This document shows, in pieces, positions 23,551-35,394 of a stretch of 64,000 nucleotides of DNA. This DNA is from Carya illinoinensis (Eukaryota; Streptophyta; Magnoliopsida; Fagales; Juglandaceae): positions 13,382,001 through 13,446,000 of the forward strand of contig NC_056765.1 in the NCBI RefSeq assembly GCF_018687715.1. Direction: 5' to 3'. A program made the translations under genes and the position numbers. The notes below the pieces were generated by a model. That model did not search any database. It was not told the origin of the DNA and worked only from the letters and a program-made list of their open reading frames with translations. Position 1 is the first letter of the stretch; the number at the start of each line of letters is the position of its first letter.

Positions 23551-25614
23551 CAATCTGTTATAGCTGAATCAGTGTAGCAACTTAGAGGTTTATAACAAGA
23601 AATAGATGACCAGCTGGAAAGAGAACATGTGAAATGAAAACAAAGGGCAAAAGAGAATTGGCTACAAAAATGGGATAGAAACACAAGATTCTATCACCTT
23701 TGTGCAACTTAGAAAAAGAAGAGGAACAACATATCCAAGATTATTGATGAAATTGGAAGGACCTTTTCAAATCCCAAGCAAATTGGGGATGATTTTACTA
23801 AATTTTTCAAAGGGTTATTTACCTCTAATCCAAGACATTTGGAAGACTCTCTAAAGACAATTACAAGAAAGGTTACTCAGCAAATAAATGAAGCTCTCTT
23901 GGAACCTTTTAGAGAAAAAGAGATTGAAGAGGCTGTTTTTCAAATGGGACCACATAAAGCACCTAGTCTAGATGGGTATGGGGTTTGCTTTTACCAAAAA
24001 TATTGGTCTGTGGTGGGGGATGAGGTAAGTGAGGCTATCCTTGCTTTTTGAAATTATGATCAAGACATGGTGGATATCAATTTCACCTATTTAGTGTTGA
24101 TTCCAAAATGTAGTAATCTAGTGAACATTACTGACTATAGATCTATTAGTCTATGTAATGTTCTCTACAGGATCATCACTAAATTGTTGGCCAACGGGCT
24201 CAAACAGGTCCTCCCATCTATAATTTCTCAAAACCAGCGTGCCTTTGTACCTGGAAGGTTAATATCTGACAACATTTTGGTTGCTTATGAAATTTTGCAT
24301 ACTTTGAGAACCAAGATGAAGGGACAAAAGGGCTTCATGGCTTTGAAATTGGATATGAGCAAGGCCTACGATATGATTAAGTGGAAATTTTTGAAAGAGG
24401 CTATACTAAAAATGGGGTTTGATGTTAGGTAAGCTGACCTTATTCTGAGGTGTATCACTTCCTCCTCTTTTTCAGTTTTATTAAATGGAGTCCCTCAAGA
24501 ATGTTTTAAACCCACTAGGGGACTTAGACAAGGTTATCATTTGTCTCATTTCCTATTTATCATATGTGCTGAGGTGCTAACAGAACAACTAAAGGAAGCA
24601 GAATAGAAATGTAGAATCTCAGGTGTTCCAATTGGTAGGGGTCAGATTAAGATGACTCATTTATTCTTTGTTGATGACAGTCTGTTATTCTGTCGAGCAA
24701 ATATGCAGGAATGGGTCAAATTAAATCAGATCCTACACTCCTATGAACAGACCTCAGGACAAAGACTCGACAGGGAAAAGACCTCATTATATTTCAGAAA
24801 CAACATAAAGCAAGAAACAAAAAATTACATACTGCAAGTTGCTGGATTGAGAGCCTCATCAAACATGGAGAAATATTTGAGGTTGCCATCTGTTATAGGA
24901 AGGGCAAAATCCATATCTTTTCAAGGAATAGTTGAGAAACTGAGTAAGAAAGTTGAGAATTGGAAGGTAAAATTTCTGTCACGAGCTGGTAAGGATATCC
25001 TAATCAAGGCTGTTGTTCAGGCTATTCGTATATACAGTATAAGTGTGTTCCTACTTTCAAAATTTTTATGTAACAAGCTGAACTCACTTATGTCTAATGT
25101 CTGGTGGGGCATTCAGGACAAAGCTACAAAGATTCACTAGAAAAACCGGAATTGTTTGAGCAAAAGCAAAGCAGTTGAGGGGCTTGGTTTTAGAGATCTA
25201 ATGACTTTCAATTCTGCTCTAATAGCCAAACAGGTCTGGAGAATTCTCACTAATCCTAAGACCTTAGCAGCTAGAATTCTTAAGGCCGTCTATTTCCCAC
25301 ATAGCTGTATTTTGCAGGCAAAACCTGGTTACAGACCTTCTTATACATGGAAAAGCATCTGTTCAGCTATCGACACAGTTAAGGATGGTATGATTTGGAG
25401 AATTGGCAATGGAGAAGAGGTAAAGATATGGCAAGACAAGTGGATTCCATGCAATGAATCTAGCAAAATACCGTCTCCTGTGAAGATACTACCACCAAAT
25501 GCCAAGGTAGCTGAGCTAATTGATCCTAATGCTAGGTGGTGGAATATTCAGATGCTTAAAGAAATATTCTTGGAAGAAGAGATGAGGCAAATTTTAAAGA
25601 TACCTGTAACATAG
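23551..25614 (+). pseudogene. LINE reverse transcriptase, interrupted by stops
   Basis: Non-LTR reverse transcriptase of the same LINE, which would copy its own RNA at a nicked chromosomal target. Recognisable blocks are AVFQMGPHKAPSLDGYG (23930s), NITDYRSISLCNVLYRIITK (24125-24185), QRAFVPGRLISDN, the first catalytic Asp in ALKLDMSKAYD (about 24342-24372) and the FVDD active site at about 24667-24680. Stops at about 24049, 24432, 24604, 25138 and 25612 break the frame. Fragments 24652-25140 and 25156-25614 hold the C-terminal RT and connection region. Confidence 0.85.
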
Positions 25615-25632
25615 ACCAGATCTAAAGATAGA

Positions 25633-25941
25633 TTGGCATGGAAGCATACAAATAATGGGTGTTTCTCAGTCAAGAATGCTTATCACCTATGCAAGCAGAG
25701 ACAATATCAGAAAAAATGGAAAACTTCAACAGAGGCAGAGCATAGAGAATTATGGAAGCAAATATGGAAAATGCAAACTACAAATGCTGTTAAAGTGTTT
25801 ATTTGGTGTGCATGTCATGATGCTTTACCCACTAAAAAAAATTTATACAAGAGGAAAATTGTAAATGACCCTTTGTGTCCAATCTGTCAACAAGCTGAAG
25901 AAACTCCAGGTCATATCCTTTGCACTTGTCCATCTGCATAA
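25633..25941 (+). pseudogene. LINE zinc-binding region (zf-RVT)
   Basis: Short open segment with the W-rich zf-RVT domain that follows RT in plant L1 elements: LWKQIWKMQTTNAVKVFIW, then CHDALPTKKNL and a CPICQQAEETPGHILCTC cysteine/histidine cluster. It is cut off from RT by a stop and from RNase H by further stops. Confidence 0.75.
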
Positions 25942-26234
25942 GATACACGGATGTTATAAAGTAAGAAATCTCAAAAAGCTGCAATCACACAAGAAGAGTT
26001 TGGATCCATTTTTATGCAAATGCTTCAGAGAGTAGGAACAACTGAAATAGGCCTGTTTGCAGAAATTGCCAGATTCTTCTGGACAAGAAGGAATAAAATG
26101 CTATTTGAAGATTGTTTTCTAACCCCTTCAATTCTGATGAATAGAGCTACATAGGTATATCAGGATTTCCAACACAGGACTTCGAGACCCAATGGTAATC
26201 AACTGTACTCTACTAATTGGGAAACTCCTACTGC

Positions 26235-26820
26235 AAATTGGGTCTAGATCAATTGGGATGTAGCAGTGTGAGAAAGAGATAACAGAGTTGGAATTGGAGT
26301 GGTAGTTAGAGACTGTGAAGGTGATTTACTGGCTTCATTTATGCAACCAGTACAGTTTTGATCACAATCTACCATGTCAGAAGCTAGAGGTTTAATATCA
26401 TCTGCAAATTTCTGTAAAGAGCTTGGTTTACAAAAGGTAGCATTTGAAGGGGACTCAATTAAAGTTGTGAAGGCAGTAAAACAATATAAACAGCAAAATG
26501 TTATGCTTGGATGCCTTCTGGAGGATGTTCACACTATCTTGGCAGATATAAGTTGGGAGATTAACCATGTAAAGAGAAATGCAAATCAGGTGACTCACAA
26601 GTTAGCACAGCAAGCCCTTCATCAGAGTTGTGAGATTATTAAGATTAATCTCATCAACTCATGTATAATAGCTCAAGTCATGGCTGAGTGCCATAGTCAA
26701 GGTCTCTGCTCGAAAGCAATGGCCGTATGTCATGCGAATGTAATTGCTGCAGGCCATGGTAATCTTGTAATAATTGTAGGCGATAACAATGTAATGGCTG
26801 TAGGGCATAGTAATGTTTAA
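26235..26820 (+). pseudogene. LINE RNase H domain and 3' end
   Basis: Plant L1-type C-terminal RNase H (RVT_3 family). A stop near 26360 splits the region; the open part runs 26374-26820. Visible acidic positions are in SEARG and FEGDS, followed by WEINHVKRNANQVTHKLA. After about 26680 the frame runs into a degenerate repeat of (GTAATGGCTGTAGG-like) units to 26820, probably LINE 3' untranslated sequence rather than protein. Confidence 0.75.
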
Positions 26821-26840
26821 TGCAATGAAAGTTTGAAGTT

Positions 26841-26906
26841 TCAAATAAATAAATAAAAATAAAAAAAATAAAAAATAAAAAATAAAAAAGAAAAAGAAAA
26901 AGGAAA
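26841..26906 (+). repeat. A-rich tail of the LINE
   Basis: AAATAAATAAAAATAAAA-type tract following the RNase H region, as expected of a LINE 3' end. A matching TSD was not identified. Confidence 0.7.
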
Positions 26907-27071
26907 ATGCGAGTTCAAAAAATTTAAAATCTTTCATTTGACTGGCTGTCCAATTCAACGTTCTACCCCTTCTCATTAAAGTAAGTAAACTTCCACGAAG
27001 GAAACAATGCGCTCCATCCCAACAGAACACGCGACGTCCTTTAGCCACGCGGCGAACCTAAGCGTACATTT

Positions 27072-27080
27072 ACACGTGTC
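27072..27080 (+). promoter_or_regulatory. G-box/ABRE upstream of the S40-like gene
   Basis: ACACGTGTC with a CACGTG core, about 340 bp upstream of the TATA box of the S40-like gene. bZIP and bHLH factors bind this core, and it is common in abscisic-acid- and senescence-responsive promoters. Function here is inferred from sequence and position. Confidence 0.45.
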
Positions 27081-27351
27081 AAGATCCTCGAACTTCTAAA
27101 CAGAACCACTTTTTCTCCATGTCTAGAAGAAACTTCCCTCGCCGCGGTGGACTGACGGTGCGACAGTATGACCCAAATCCATCTTCCCAAAATGCCCCTT
27201 AAAATAATTATATAATATTTATGTACTTCCAATAAATTCCAACGCAAAGAATAAAAGATGGAATATTTTTGTGGACAAATTAGGAAAACTGAGGTGGAAT
27301 TGACGTGAAAACCAGAGGGTGTCGCGGTAATTTTGATAAAATGAACTTGGG

Positions 27352-27377
27352 GAGAGAGAGAGAGAGAGAGAGAGAGA
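27352..27377. repeat. (GA)n tract in the S40-like promoter
   Basis: About 12 GA units some 40 bp upstream of the TATA box. GA repeats near plant core promoters can bind BBR/BPC proteins; that role is inferred. Confidence 0.8.
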
Positions 27378-27414
27378 CTTATCCATTAAGCAACTGTCCG
27401 AACTCAGAACCTCT

Positions 27415-27420
27415 TATAAA
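27415..27420 (+). promoter_or_regulatory. TATA box of the S40-like gene
   Basis: TATAAA in the context CTCTTATAAAACC, 109 bp before the start codon. Transcription should start near 27445-27450, leaving a leader of about 80 nt. Confidence 0.75.
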
Positions 27421-27528
27421 ACCAGATCGGAAGCCCCATTTCCTAGACCTAAAGCCAACCCCACCTTCAAAGCGTCAGAGAGACAGAGAAGGTCAAAAAC
27501 TCTCTGCGTAAGGGTCCAGTACCTTTCC

Positions 27529-28041
27529 ATGGCGGCCAATAGGAGTTTCTACGCTCGTCCAAGCTACCGTTTCCTCCCCAGTTACCGAGAGCACCACAAT
27601 CCTCTCATAGCTCACGACTCGGTATTCGAAATAGACGACTCCGACATCTACGACTCGCCCGAGTTTCTCATGCCCTCCCCAGCAGCCTCGCGCATCTCGA
27701 AGAAGCCATCCTCCAAGCCTTCGCGAGCCAGTTCCGCCGACCTCACCGTCGTCGCCAGCACGATCCCGTCCTCGCTTCCGGTGAACATTCCGGACTGGTC
27801 GAAGATCCTGAGGGGCGAATACACAGAGAATCACCGCGAGGAGGGCGTTGACTATGACGACGCCGACGGCGAAGAAGTCGAGGAGTTCGAGAAAGAGGTG
27901 AGGGTGCCGCCGCATGAGTTTTTGGCGAGGACGAGGATCGCATCCTTCTCGGTGCACGAAGGGATGGGGAGGACTCTGAAAGGGAGGGATCTCAGTCGGG
28001 TCCGAAACGCGATTTGGGAAAAAACGGGCTTCCAAGATTAG
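27529..28041 (+). CDS. Senescence regulator S40-like protein (DUF584)
   Basis: The only clear host gene: one exon, 170 aa. The C-terminal half carries the S40/DUF584 signature: PPHE at 127-130, SFSVHEG at 139-145 and [16 protein letters not shown] at 148-163, ending TGFQD. The N-terminal half is Ser/Pro/Arg-rich with an acidic stretch (about 107-122). The family is plant-specific and named for barley S40; members are linked to leaf senescence and stress signalling and several are nuclear. The biochemical activity is unknown. The ATG has a good context (CCATGGCG) and follows a TATA box and G-box. GC content is clearly higher than in the surrounding repeats. A 267-aa frame on the other strand (27493-28296) is its shadow. 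Length and motifs look complete. Confidence 0.95.
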   Translation: MAANRSFYARPSYRFLPSYREHHNPLIAHDSVFEIDDSDIYDSPEFLMPSPAASRISKKPSSKPSRASSADLTVVASTIPSSLPVNIPDWSKILRGEYTENHREEGVDYDDADGEEVEEFEKEVRVPPHEFLARTRIASFSVHEGMGRTLKGRDLSRVRNAIWEKTGFQD

Positions 28042-28900
28042 AAGCCGCGAAAGCAGAATATCTGTGAGAAATTGCGGAATTTTTCTTTTTTGAATTGTGT
28101 TTTGTGCTTTTGGAGGGGTTTGTTTCCGACGTCGTTTGATGAATCTAATGCGACGAAGAGGAACAGTTTTGGACGAAGATAAACTTAGGGCAGAGATTGT
28201 ATTGGGAAAATGGGTATGGTTTTCCTTAAAAAGTTTTGCATAAATTAATGTTGTACTTTCCGCGTGCTGAGTGAGGTAGTTGGTCTTGTTTTTCAAGCTT
28301 GTAGAAGATACAGAAATTGAAGTTGTTGAGGAGACGGATGTGTTCCTGGAATGGAATTTTGTGAATAGGAATTTACAGACAACCTTTTTGACAATTTTGT
28401 TTAATTCTCTGTTTCACAGTTTATTTTATAATAACATCCTTTTATAACGGACATTTATTTTGAAAAAATAGAATTTATTATTAAAAATTAATTTTTTTAT
28501 ATGTATATTATATTTATTTATTTAATTTAAAATAATTATATAGTACTTGTACGATTGTAATTATTATTTTTCTTTAGTTTGAATAGTAATTTGCGATGAT
28601 GAAAAGAATGAAACTTGACGAAATATTCACAAAATAGTGCATAAATTGGCACAGTATGTTATGTCCGTCGGTCAACATGCAACGTATGACCAAACCACTT
28701 AACCTCTGATTGGACCAATTCAATTCAAAGCTCAACGAAGAAAAGATTCTCATTCGTGAACTGTCTGACATATTTTTATTGTTGTATGAAAAATTTAATA
28801 GAAATAAATACATTTTTCTAATCTTTGAATTATTGGGTTTTCTATGTTGTATCATAAAATCATAACGATTGATTTACAAAGGATATCTCAAGCCTTAATT
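28042..28900. other. 3' flank of the S40-like gene; no further gene
   Basis: The first 250-300 bases are probably 3' untranslated region. A definite polyadenylation site was not chosen. Beyond about 28400 the DNA becomes AT-rich with no recognised domain. Confidence 0.5.
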
Positions 28901-29191
28901 TCTTCTATTCAACAATCTTATACTATATATTTGTTGAGAGAAATAAATAAAAAAATAAAAAAAATAAAAATAAATATATAATGTAAGGCTGTTGAATAGA
29001 ATTTTTTTTAAAAACTTTTTTGTCATAAAAAGGTAATTATAAAAATTGAATATATTGTATTCTTACATTGTACTATGTCAAAATTATGTTTCGTGACCAT
29101 TTATCCATCTCAAATATTAAAATTAAACGATTTACTTAAAATATAAGGTCTTAATAGTTAAAAAGATATAATGGGTCATTTTTTTTATAGA

Positions 29192-29335
29192 GTTTTGTTA
29201 TAGTCATTTTTATATATTTTTTGTATATTCTATTAATGTAATTAGTTAAAATAATTATTTTATATTTAAAAAAATAATAAGAGTCAATTATATCAATAAA
29301 ATATATAAAAAATAACTACAAAATTTTCTTTTGTT
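29192..29335. mobile_element. Foldback MITE-like element, about 140 bp
   Basis: The left arm (GAGTTTTGTTATAGTCATTT...) and the reverse complement of the right arm (GAAAATTTTGTAGTTATTTT...) resemble each other over about 45 bases, both containing a TATATATTTT core. The ends are degenerate and no clear TSD was found. It abuts the first copy of the tandem duplication. Confidence 0.5.
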
Positions 29336-29340
29336 ATTTA

Positions 29341-30577
29341 TAACCTTGGGCCTGAAGTGTAAAATCCCAGGTGTAAAATGCATCATTACCAGATAAAATG
29401 TAATTCATAAAGCAACTTTAATTATGGAATGGGGAACTTGATAAGGATAAGGCTTTACAGGCAGATGGTGTGGGAAGCAAATAAGAAATGCCTATCTGTT
29501 AAGCTAATCCAATTATAGGATTGCATGAGGATAATGCTGCCTCCTCTTAATTTACTGTTAAAAACGCATCTAAATTGAGGAGCCTCGGATCTTGTGCAAC
29601 AACATCGAAAGCATCTACATTAAACAAAGATAATATTAAATATAATTTTAAATAAATAAATTTTATATCAATCATTTATAAAAAAAAAATAGAATTTTTT
29701 TATTTTTTATTTAAAAAAGTCAGTATAAGATTTGTGAAATATTTTAACTATAAAAATTTATTATTAAAATAAATTTATAAATTAATATATTAAATCTATT
29801 TTATAATCTATTCATATTAAATCACGTCAATTTATAAATTTATTTTTATTACTCTAATACTTTTCTTTAAATAAACTTTAACTCGACAATGTTAAACCCT
29901 ACGCGTCAAGACACCCAAGAGAGAGAGTGAGAGAGCACTTGCATTGGCATTCAAGGAGATATAAGTCAACACATCTCTAATGACTTTTGGCTTCTTTTTA
30001 AATGGCTTATAGATTAAAAAAAAAAAAAATCAACTGGAAGAATTTCAAAAACAATTTTATCTTCTTTATATTATGTGGAATTATAATTCCAAAGAAAATG
30101 ATAGTTAGCATCCCATTTCACAACCGGATCAAATTGTCTAATTTTTTTAATTTTATTTTTCTGAGATAAAAAAATAAATTTTCTAATTGACTTTTATTCT
30201 AAAAAAAATCTGAAAAATAGAAAAAGAGTGGGTTCATTATTAAAAATTTTATTTTTATACAAAAATCTAGTATTTATTCAATTTTTTTTAAAAAAATATA
30301 TACTTTATGAAACCATTAATGCTGGATCATGTTGTTTAGTCGCTTTAACCACTAAATATAAAGTTACTATGCCGTCTGGGCGGTAACGTTAAATATATTG
30401 CTTGTCAATTTTTTTTTTAAATTTAATAATTAAAGAAGTGATTTTAAATATATTGATATATTTTTTTATTTTTTTTAAATATTTAAATATATTAAAAAAT
30501 ATGAAAAAAATTTTAAAAAAAAATGTATGGGCGGCATGCCCAACGTTAACAGTAATAATAAAAAATTTTGCTATTTA
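29341..30577. repeat. Tandem duplication, copy 1 (1,237 bp)
   Basis: Begins TAACCTTGGGCCTGAAGTG and runs until the same words recur at 30578. Matching landmarks include GATAAGGATAAGGCTTT, GCCTCGGATCTTGTGCAAC, TGTTAAACCCTACRCGTCAAG and GCTGGATCATGTTG. The region is AT-rich and non-coding. Confidence 0.85.
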
Positions 30578-31985
30578 TAACCTTGGGCCTGAAGTGTAAA
30601 ATCTCAGATGTAAAATGCATCATTACCGGATAAAAAGTAATTCATAAAGTAACTTTAATTATGGAATGGGGAACTTGATAAGGATAAGGCTTTGCTGGCA
30701 GATGGTGTGCGAAGCATATAAGAAATGCCTATCTGTTAAGCTAATCCAATTATAGGATTGCTTGAGGATAATGCTGCCTCCTTCTCTTAATTTACTGTTA
30801 AAAACGCATCTAAATTGAGTAGCCTCGGATCTTGTGCAACAACATCGAAAGCATCTAAATTAAACAAAAAGAGTAATATTAAATATAATTTTAAATAGAT
30901 AAATTTTATATCAATCATTTGTAAAAAGATAGATTTTTATATATATTTTTTTTAAAAAATCTGTGTAAGATTTGTCTACGATCAAAATATTTTAATTATA
31001 AAATTGATTTATTAAAATAAATTTATAAATTAATATATTAAATCTATTTTACAATCTAATTATATTACATCACATTAATTTATAAATTTATTTTTATTAC
31101 TATAACACTTCCCTTTACATAAATTTCAACTTGACAATGTTAAACCCTACACGTCAAGACACCCAAGAGAAGAGAGAGAGAGTGAGAGCACTTGCATTGG
31201 TATTTAAGTAGATGCAAGTCAACGCATCTCTAATGACTTTTGGCTTCTTTTTAAATGGCTTCTAGATTTTTTTTTTTTTTAAAAAAAAAAATCAATTATA
31301 AGAATTTCAAAAACAATTTTATCTTCTTTATATTATGTGTGGAATTATAATTCCAAAGAAAATGATAGTTAGCATCCCATTTGACAACTGGATCAAATTG
31401 TCTAATTTTTTTAATTTTATTTTTTCAAGATAAAAAAATAAATTTTTTTATTGACTTCTATTCTAAAGAAATCTGAAAAATAAAAAAAGAGAGGTTTATT
31501 ATTAAAAATTTAATTTTTTTTTATATAGATCTAATATTTATTTATTTTTTTAAAAAAATATACTTCATGATTATAAATATCATTTTATTCTATGAATGCG
31601 GTCAAATTTAGATGTCAAATAGTATGAAGAAGGTCCATAATTTATATTAGAAAATTTATGAGTTCAAATATTTGATGCCGGGTAAATACCAACGGCTAAT
31701 TAAATAAATTACCGAACAATAAAATTTATAAATTGGAAAGTAGGAAACCATTAATGCTGGATCATGTTGGTTAGCCGCATATTAAGTTACCATGCCGTCT
31801 GGTTGGTACGTTAAATATATAGCTTGTCAAATTTTTTTTTTTTTAAATTTAATAATTAAAGAAGTGATTTAAAATATATTAATATATTTTTTTATTTTTT
31901 AAAATATTTAAATATATATAAAAAAATATGAAAAAAAAATTAAAAAAAAAAATACATGGGCGGCATACCCAACAGTAACAGTTGG
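30578..31985. repeat. Tandem duplication, copy 2 (about 1,400 bp)
   Basis: Head-to-tail second copy, longer because about 170-180 bp at about 31567-31745 has no counterpart in copy 1. Both copies end in an AT-rich block followed by GGGCGGCAT[G/A]CCCAAC; a related block recurs at 63340-63480. Confidence 0.85.
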
Positions 31986-32097
31986 GTAGCATAGTAGCCC
32001 TATCCTTAACCATTAAACAAGTCTGTTTAATTCATTTATTATTAAAAATTATAAAAATAAGAGTCCCCTAACTAGAAAAATGCATAAGCATGGATTT

Positions 32098-32285
32098 GGG
32101 CTTTGTTTGGTTACGCAGTTTAGATAAGATAAGATATTTTATTGAAAGTTGAATAAAATATTATTATAATCTAATTTTTTAATATGAGTTTTGTTTTGAA
32201 ATTTGAAAAAATTAAATGATTTATTATATTTTATATAAAAATTTAAAAAAATTATAATAATTATATAAGATTAGATATGAAAGAT
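32098..32285. mobile_element. MITE of the GTTTGGTTA family, one end degenerate
   Basis: Starts TTTGGGCTTTGTTTGGTTACG followed by the reverse orientation of the same ATTATAATATTTTATTYAAC core seen at 48278-49122. The right end lacks the matching inverted repeat. No TSD was determined. Confidence 0.55.
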
Positions 32286-32796
32286 GTTTTACATCAATAG
32301 TTAGTTAAAATGGACAATATGGAAATAGGGAAATTATACTTTTAGGAAAAATTATTGTACAAAGAACCATCATATTCTTAAGCTCAAGCTCGTATGAAAA
32401 ATACATCATTCACATTATTGATGTAACGCAACTTGATTTGTAATATTTAAATTTTTTTCAATTTAATTACCAATTAAATCCTGCCACATTAATAACATGT
32501 AGTGTATTTATTTTAAACCAGTTTATGAATAGAATTTTTATTGTACGAAGACCAGTTTGTGAAGGCTAGGAAATCCTAGCTTAACATGTCCGAGGGAAAA
32601 TGGTGTTTGTGGAGTTGGACATGGGGTTTGAAAAAGTTACATAGAAATCTCTGAAGTTAGGTCTATTTGCCAAAATGATTTCCGATTGAGTTCGGACCGG
32701 AATAAAAGCAAGCACGTGTAATGGCGCCACAACTATCATGACTTAATAATGGCTTCATATCTAAGTACTTACCAAGATTAATCTCATTGTTGAAGG

Positions 32797-33620
32797 TAGG
32801 GTGTAACCGACCGATTGAGTTTGATTTTGGATAAAATTTGAGATCGAATCAATATGTACCGATTTTATATTTTTAAAAATTGATTACGCATCAGTTACCT
32901 TTCTAAACCGGTACCCCCGATTTTATCGATTCTATTCATATTTGGTTCGGTTTTTCGATTTTAATGGTATTAGTATATATATTAGTATTAGTTATAGTGA
33001 TTAGAATAACTATATATTAGTATTTTTTATAGTGATTTTATTTTATTATAACTATATCATTGACAGCAATAAGATTAAGAGAATTACTATATAATTATTT
33101 CATATATAATTATTTAGTATAATGATTTATATAGTAATTTATATATAACTTAAAATATATTACTAATAGTAATACAGTATTAGACTATTAGTATTAGGTC
33201 ATAAATTGTAAATTGTAATTAATATACATATATGCTAATGTATATTAGTATTACTAATTTACTAATGTACTTTTCAAAAAGAATATATTGAGAATTTATT
33301 AGGTTATAAAATGTTATTAGTATATATATTTTATGATTAAAGCATATGATCAAATAAATTTTCATATTTAAGATTAAAATTTTATGTTCTAAATTATAAT
33401 AACATTATCTTATATATAATTATAATTTATATTATTATATATATTATATATAATATTAAAAATAATTAATTTAAAATATATAATATAACAAATCGGTCCA
33501 GTCTTAAAAAACATAGAATCGGAACTGAAATGGTACCAATCGGTTTTGAAACTAAGAGAACGGGTCCGAATTGGTTCAATCCAGACCGAATCGATTTTCT
33601 AGTTAATTTTTATACCCTGA
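32797..33620. mobile_element. hAT-type MITE, about 824 bp
   Basis: The left end TAGGGTGTAACCGACC and the right end, read on the other strand, TCAGGGTATAAAAATT share AGGGTRTAA. Subterminal regions are rich in ACCGATT/AATCGGT words in both orientations. Flanking 8-mers GTTGAAGG (32789-32796) and GTTGGATG (33621-33628) match at 6 of 8 positions, a possible decayed TSD. There is no coding sequence; the core is AT-rich. Confidence 0.5.
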
Positions 33621-33755
33621 GTTGGATGTTGGGCAATTCATGGTAGATTTCGGCCATCTCCTTTTAATTCTCTATAGAGAGAATTCACACGTGACCAACC
33701 CTACCAACCAAACATCCTGGGCGACTACTCTTTCGAGTTTTGTTATACATAACAC

Positions 33756-33758
<3 letters not shown>

Positions 33759-33790
<32 letters not shown>
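33759..33790. repeat. (AT)n microsatellite
   Basis: Sixteen uninterrupted AT units. Confidence 0.95.
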
Positions 33791-33794
<4 letters not shown>

Positions 33795-34009
33795 TTTTAA
33801 AATTTAAGTTTATTCTTCTTAAATTAATTAAATTCTTTTACTCATTATCTATATATCAAACATTTGGTCAAAGAAAAAAAAATTTAGTGTATAAATTTAT
33901 GTTTAGAATTTTTCCCTTCTAAATTCCAAAGAATAAAATTAAAAGGTTCTAGAAGAAATTATCTCACATATGCCAAATGCTATAAAAAATCGTTTAATAA
34001 AAATTCCAA

Positions 34010-34700
34010 ACTGAGTCCAGAACTATTAAATTCAACTTTAACCCTCATTGTTATTTTGGAGATCACATCTTCAAAGAAAACAACATCCCTGCTTCTATGA
34101 ATTTTCTTATTAACCGGATTCCACGATTGGTAACCAAATTCTTCATGTGCATACAACAGGAAGATGCATTGCTTGGATTTGCTATCAAGTTTGGATCTCC
34201 CACCTTAATTAGGAATATAAACAAAAGCCCTAAAGCTAAATACCCTCAAGTGCTTAAGAGAAATATCTTTTTCTATCCAAACGCTTTACAGAATGCCACC
34301 TGCCAAAGGAATTGAAAGAGAAATGTTGAACAAGCCAACTGTTTTTCTCATTGCCTTACCCCAAAAGGAATTAGGCAATTTTGTATGAGAGAGCATACGC
34401 ACAATTCTTTTACAAATTATTATGTTCATTCTTTCTACTACACTATTATGTTGTGGTATTTTAGAAATTATTTTCTCAAGCCTGATGACATGACTTCTGT
34501 AATACTCTTCAAATAGTCCTCTGTACTCACTACCATTACATGCCTAAACACATTTTAAATGTCTTCCAATTTCCCTTTCAACTTTCAAATGTAGACCTTG
34601 AATACATTTAGCACTTGGTCTTTAGTTTTCAGTAGAAAAACTCACACTTTTCTAGAATGATCGCCAAAAAAAGTAACATAATAAAGTGCACCACAAAAAA
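34010..34700 (-). pseudogene. Copia integrase region, decayed
   Basis: Minus-strand remnant downstream of the protease and gag remnants. Recognisable pieces in shifting frames are MNIII where the family has AERMNRTL, NSFWG-like sequence near 34365, and further left the IN-RT junction block with SKLDSKSKQCIFL and FGYQSWNPVNKK (about 34090-34210) followed by SRDVVF. Stops and frame changes are frequent. Nothing of RT or RNase H follows. Confidence 0.65.
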
Positions 34701-34709
34701 TTTTGGCAT

Positions 34710-35330
34710 TTATAGTGTAAACATCCGTGTGAAATAAGTCAAGAATATGACCCTTTCTAGATTAAGAATATTCATGAAAAGAAACTCCTTGTTTCTTTCC
34801 CATAAGATAATCAGTATAATGCATTGGTTGTGTACTTTTGATATTGGATAAGAGCTACTTTTTTTCAAGAATCTGAAATCCCTTCTCACTAATGTGACCA
34901 AGCCTCTTATATCATACTTCACTGGAGATTTCATTCTAAGCTGTAAGAAAATCTCCATTATCTTGTAATAAAGTGTTGATCTTCCTTCCCTTGGCCAGAA
35001 TGAGAGAACCATTAATAAGTTTCCACTTTCTACCTCCAGTTTTCCTATTGAAACCAAATTAGAATGCATATCAAGAACGTACTTGACATATTTGAAAAAC
35101 AATTTGCACCCAATGTTGGTTTCCAATTGCCATGATCTCTCCTATGCCCACAATTTGACACTATTTCATTTTTCATCCTAATCGAGCTAAAATTACCACT
35201 AGAATAGAAAGAGAAGTAATCTCTGTGCGGGGTAATATGAAAAGTAATTGTTGTATCAATTATACAAGTAGAATCTTGACATGCGACATTAGCATGAGCA
35301 TCATCACAAACAATGAACACATCACCATCA
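34710..35330 (-). pseudogene. Copia protease and pre-integrase region, decayed
   Basis: The block VACQDSTCIIDTTITFHITP (about 35215-35285) is a copia protease active-site region; the catalytic DSG reads DTT, so it is dead. It is followed by KYVLDMHSNLVSIGKLEVE (about 35040-35095) and a degenerate pre-integrase zinc region. Frames 35045-35320 and 34710-35126 overlap through a frameshift. Confidence 0.7.
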
Positions 35331-35394
35331 TATGTGATCGGTGTAATTTCTTTTTCATATTTCTATTCTTCACCTTTTTCTTTTAGTTGTTCCT

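Noticed and set aside
27493..28296. 267-aa frame on the minus strand over the S40-like gene
   Set aside because: Shadow of the plus-strand gene; no start context, TATA box or domain of its own.
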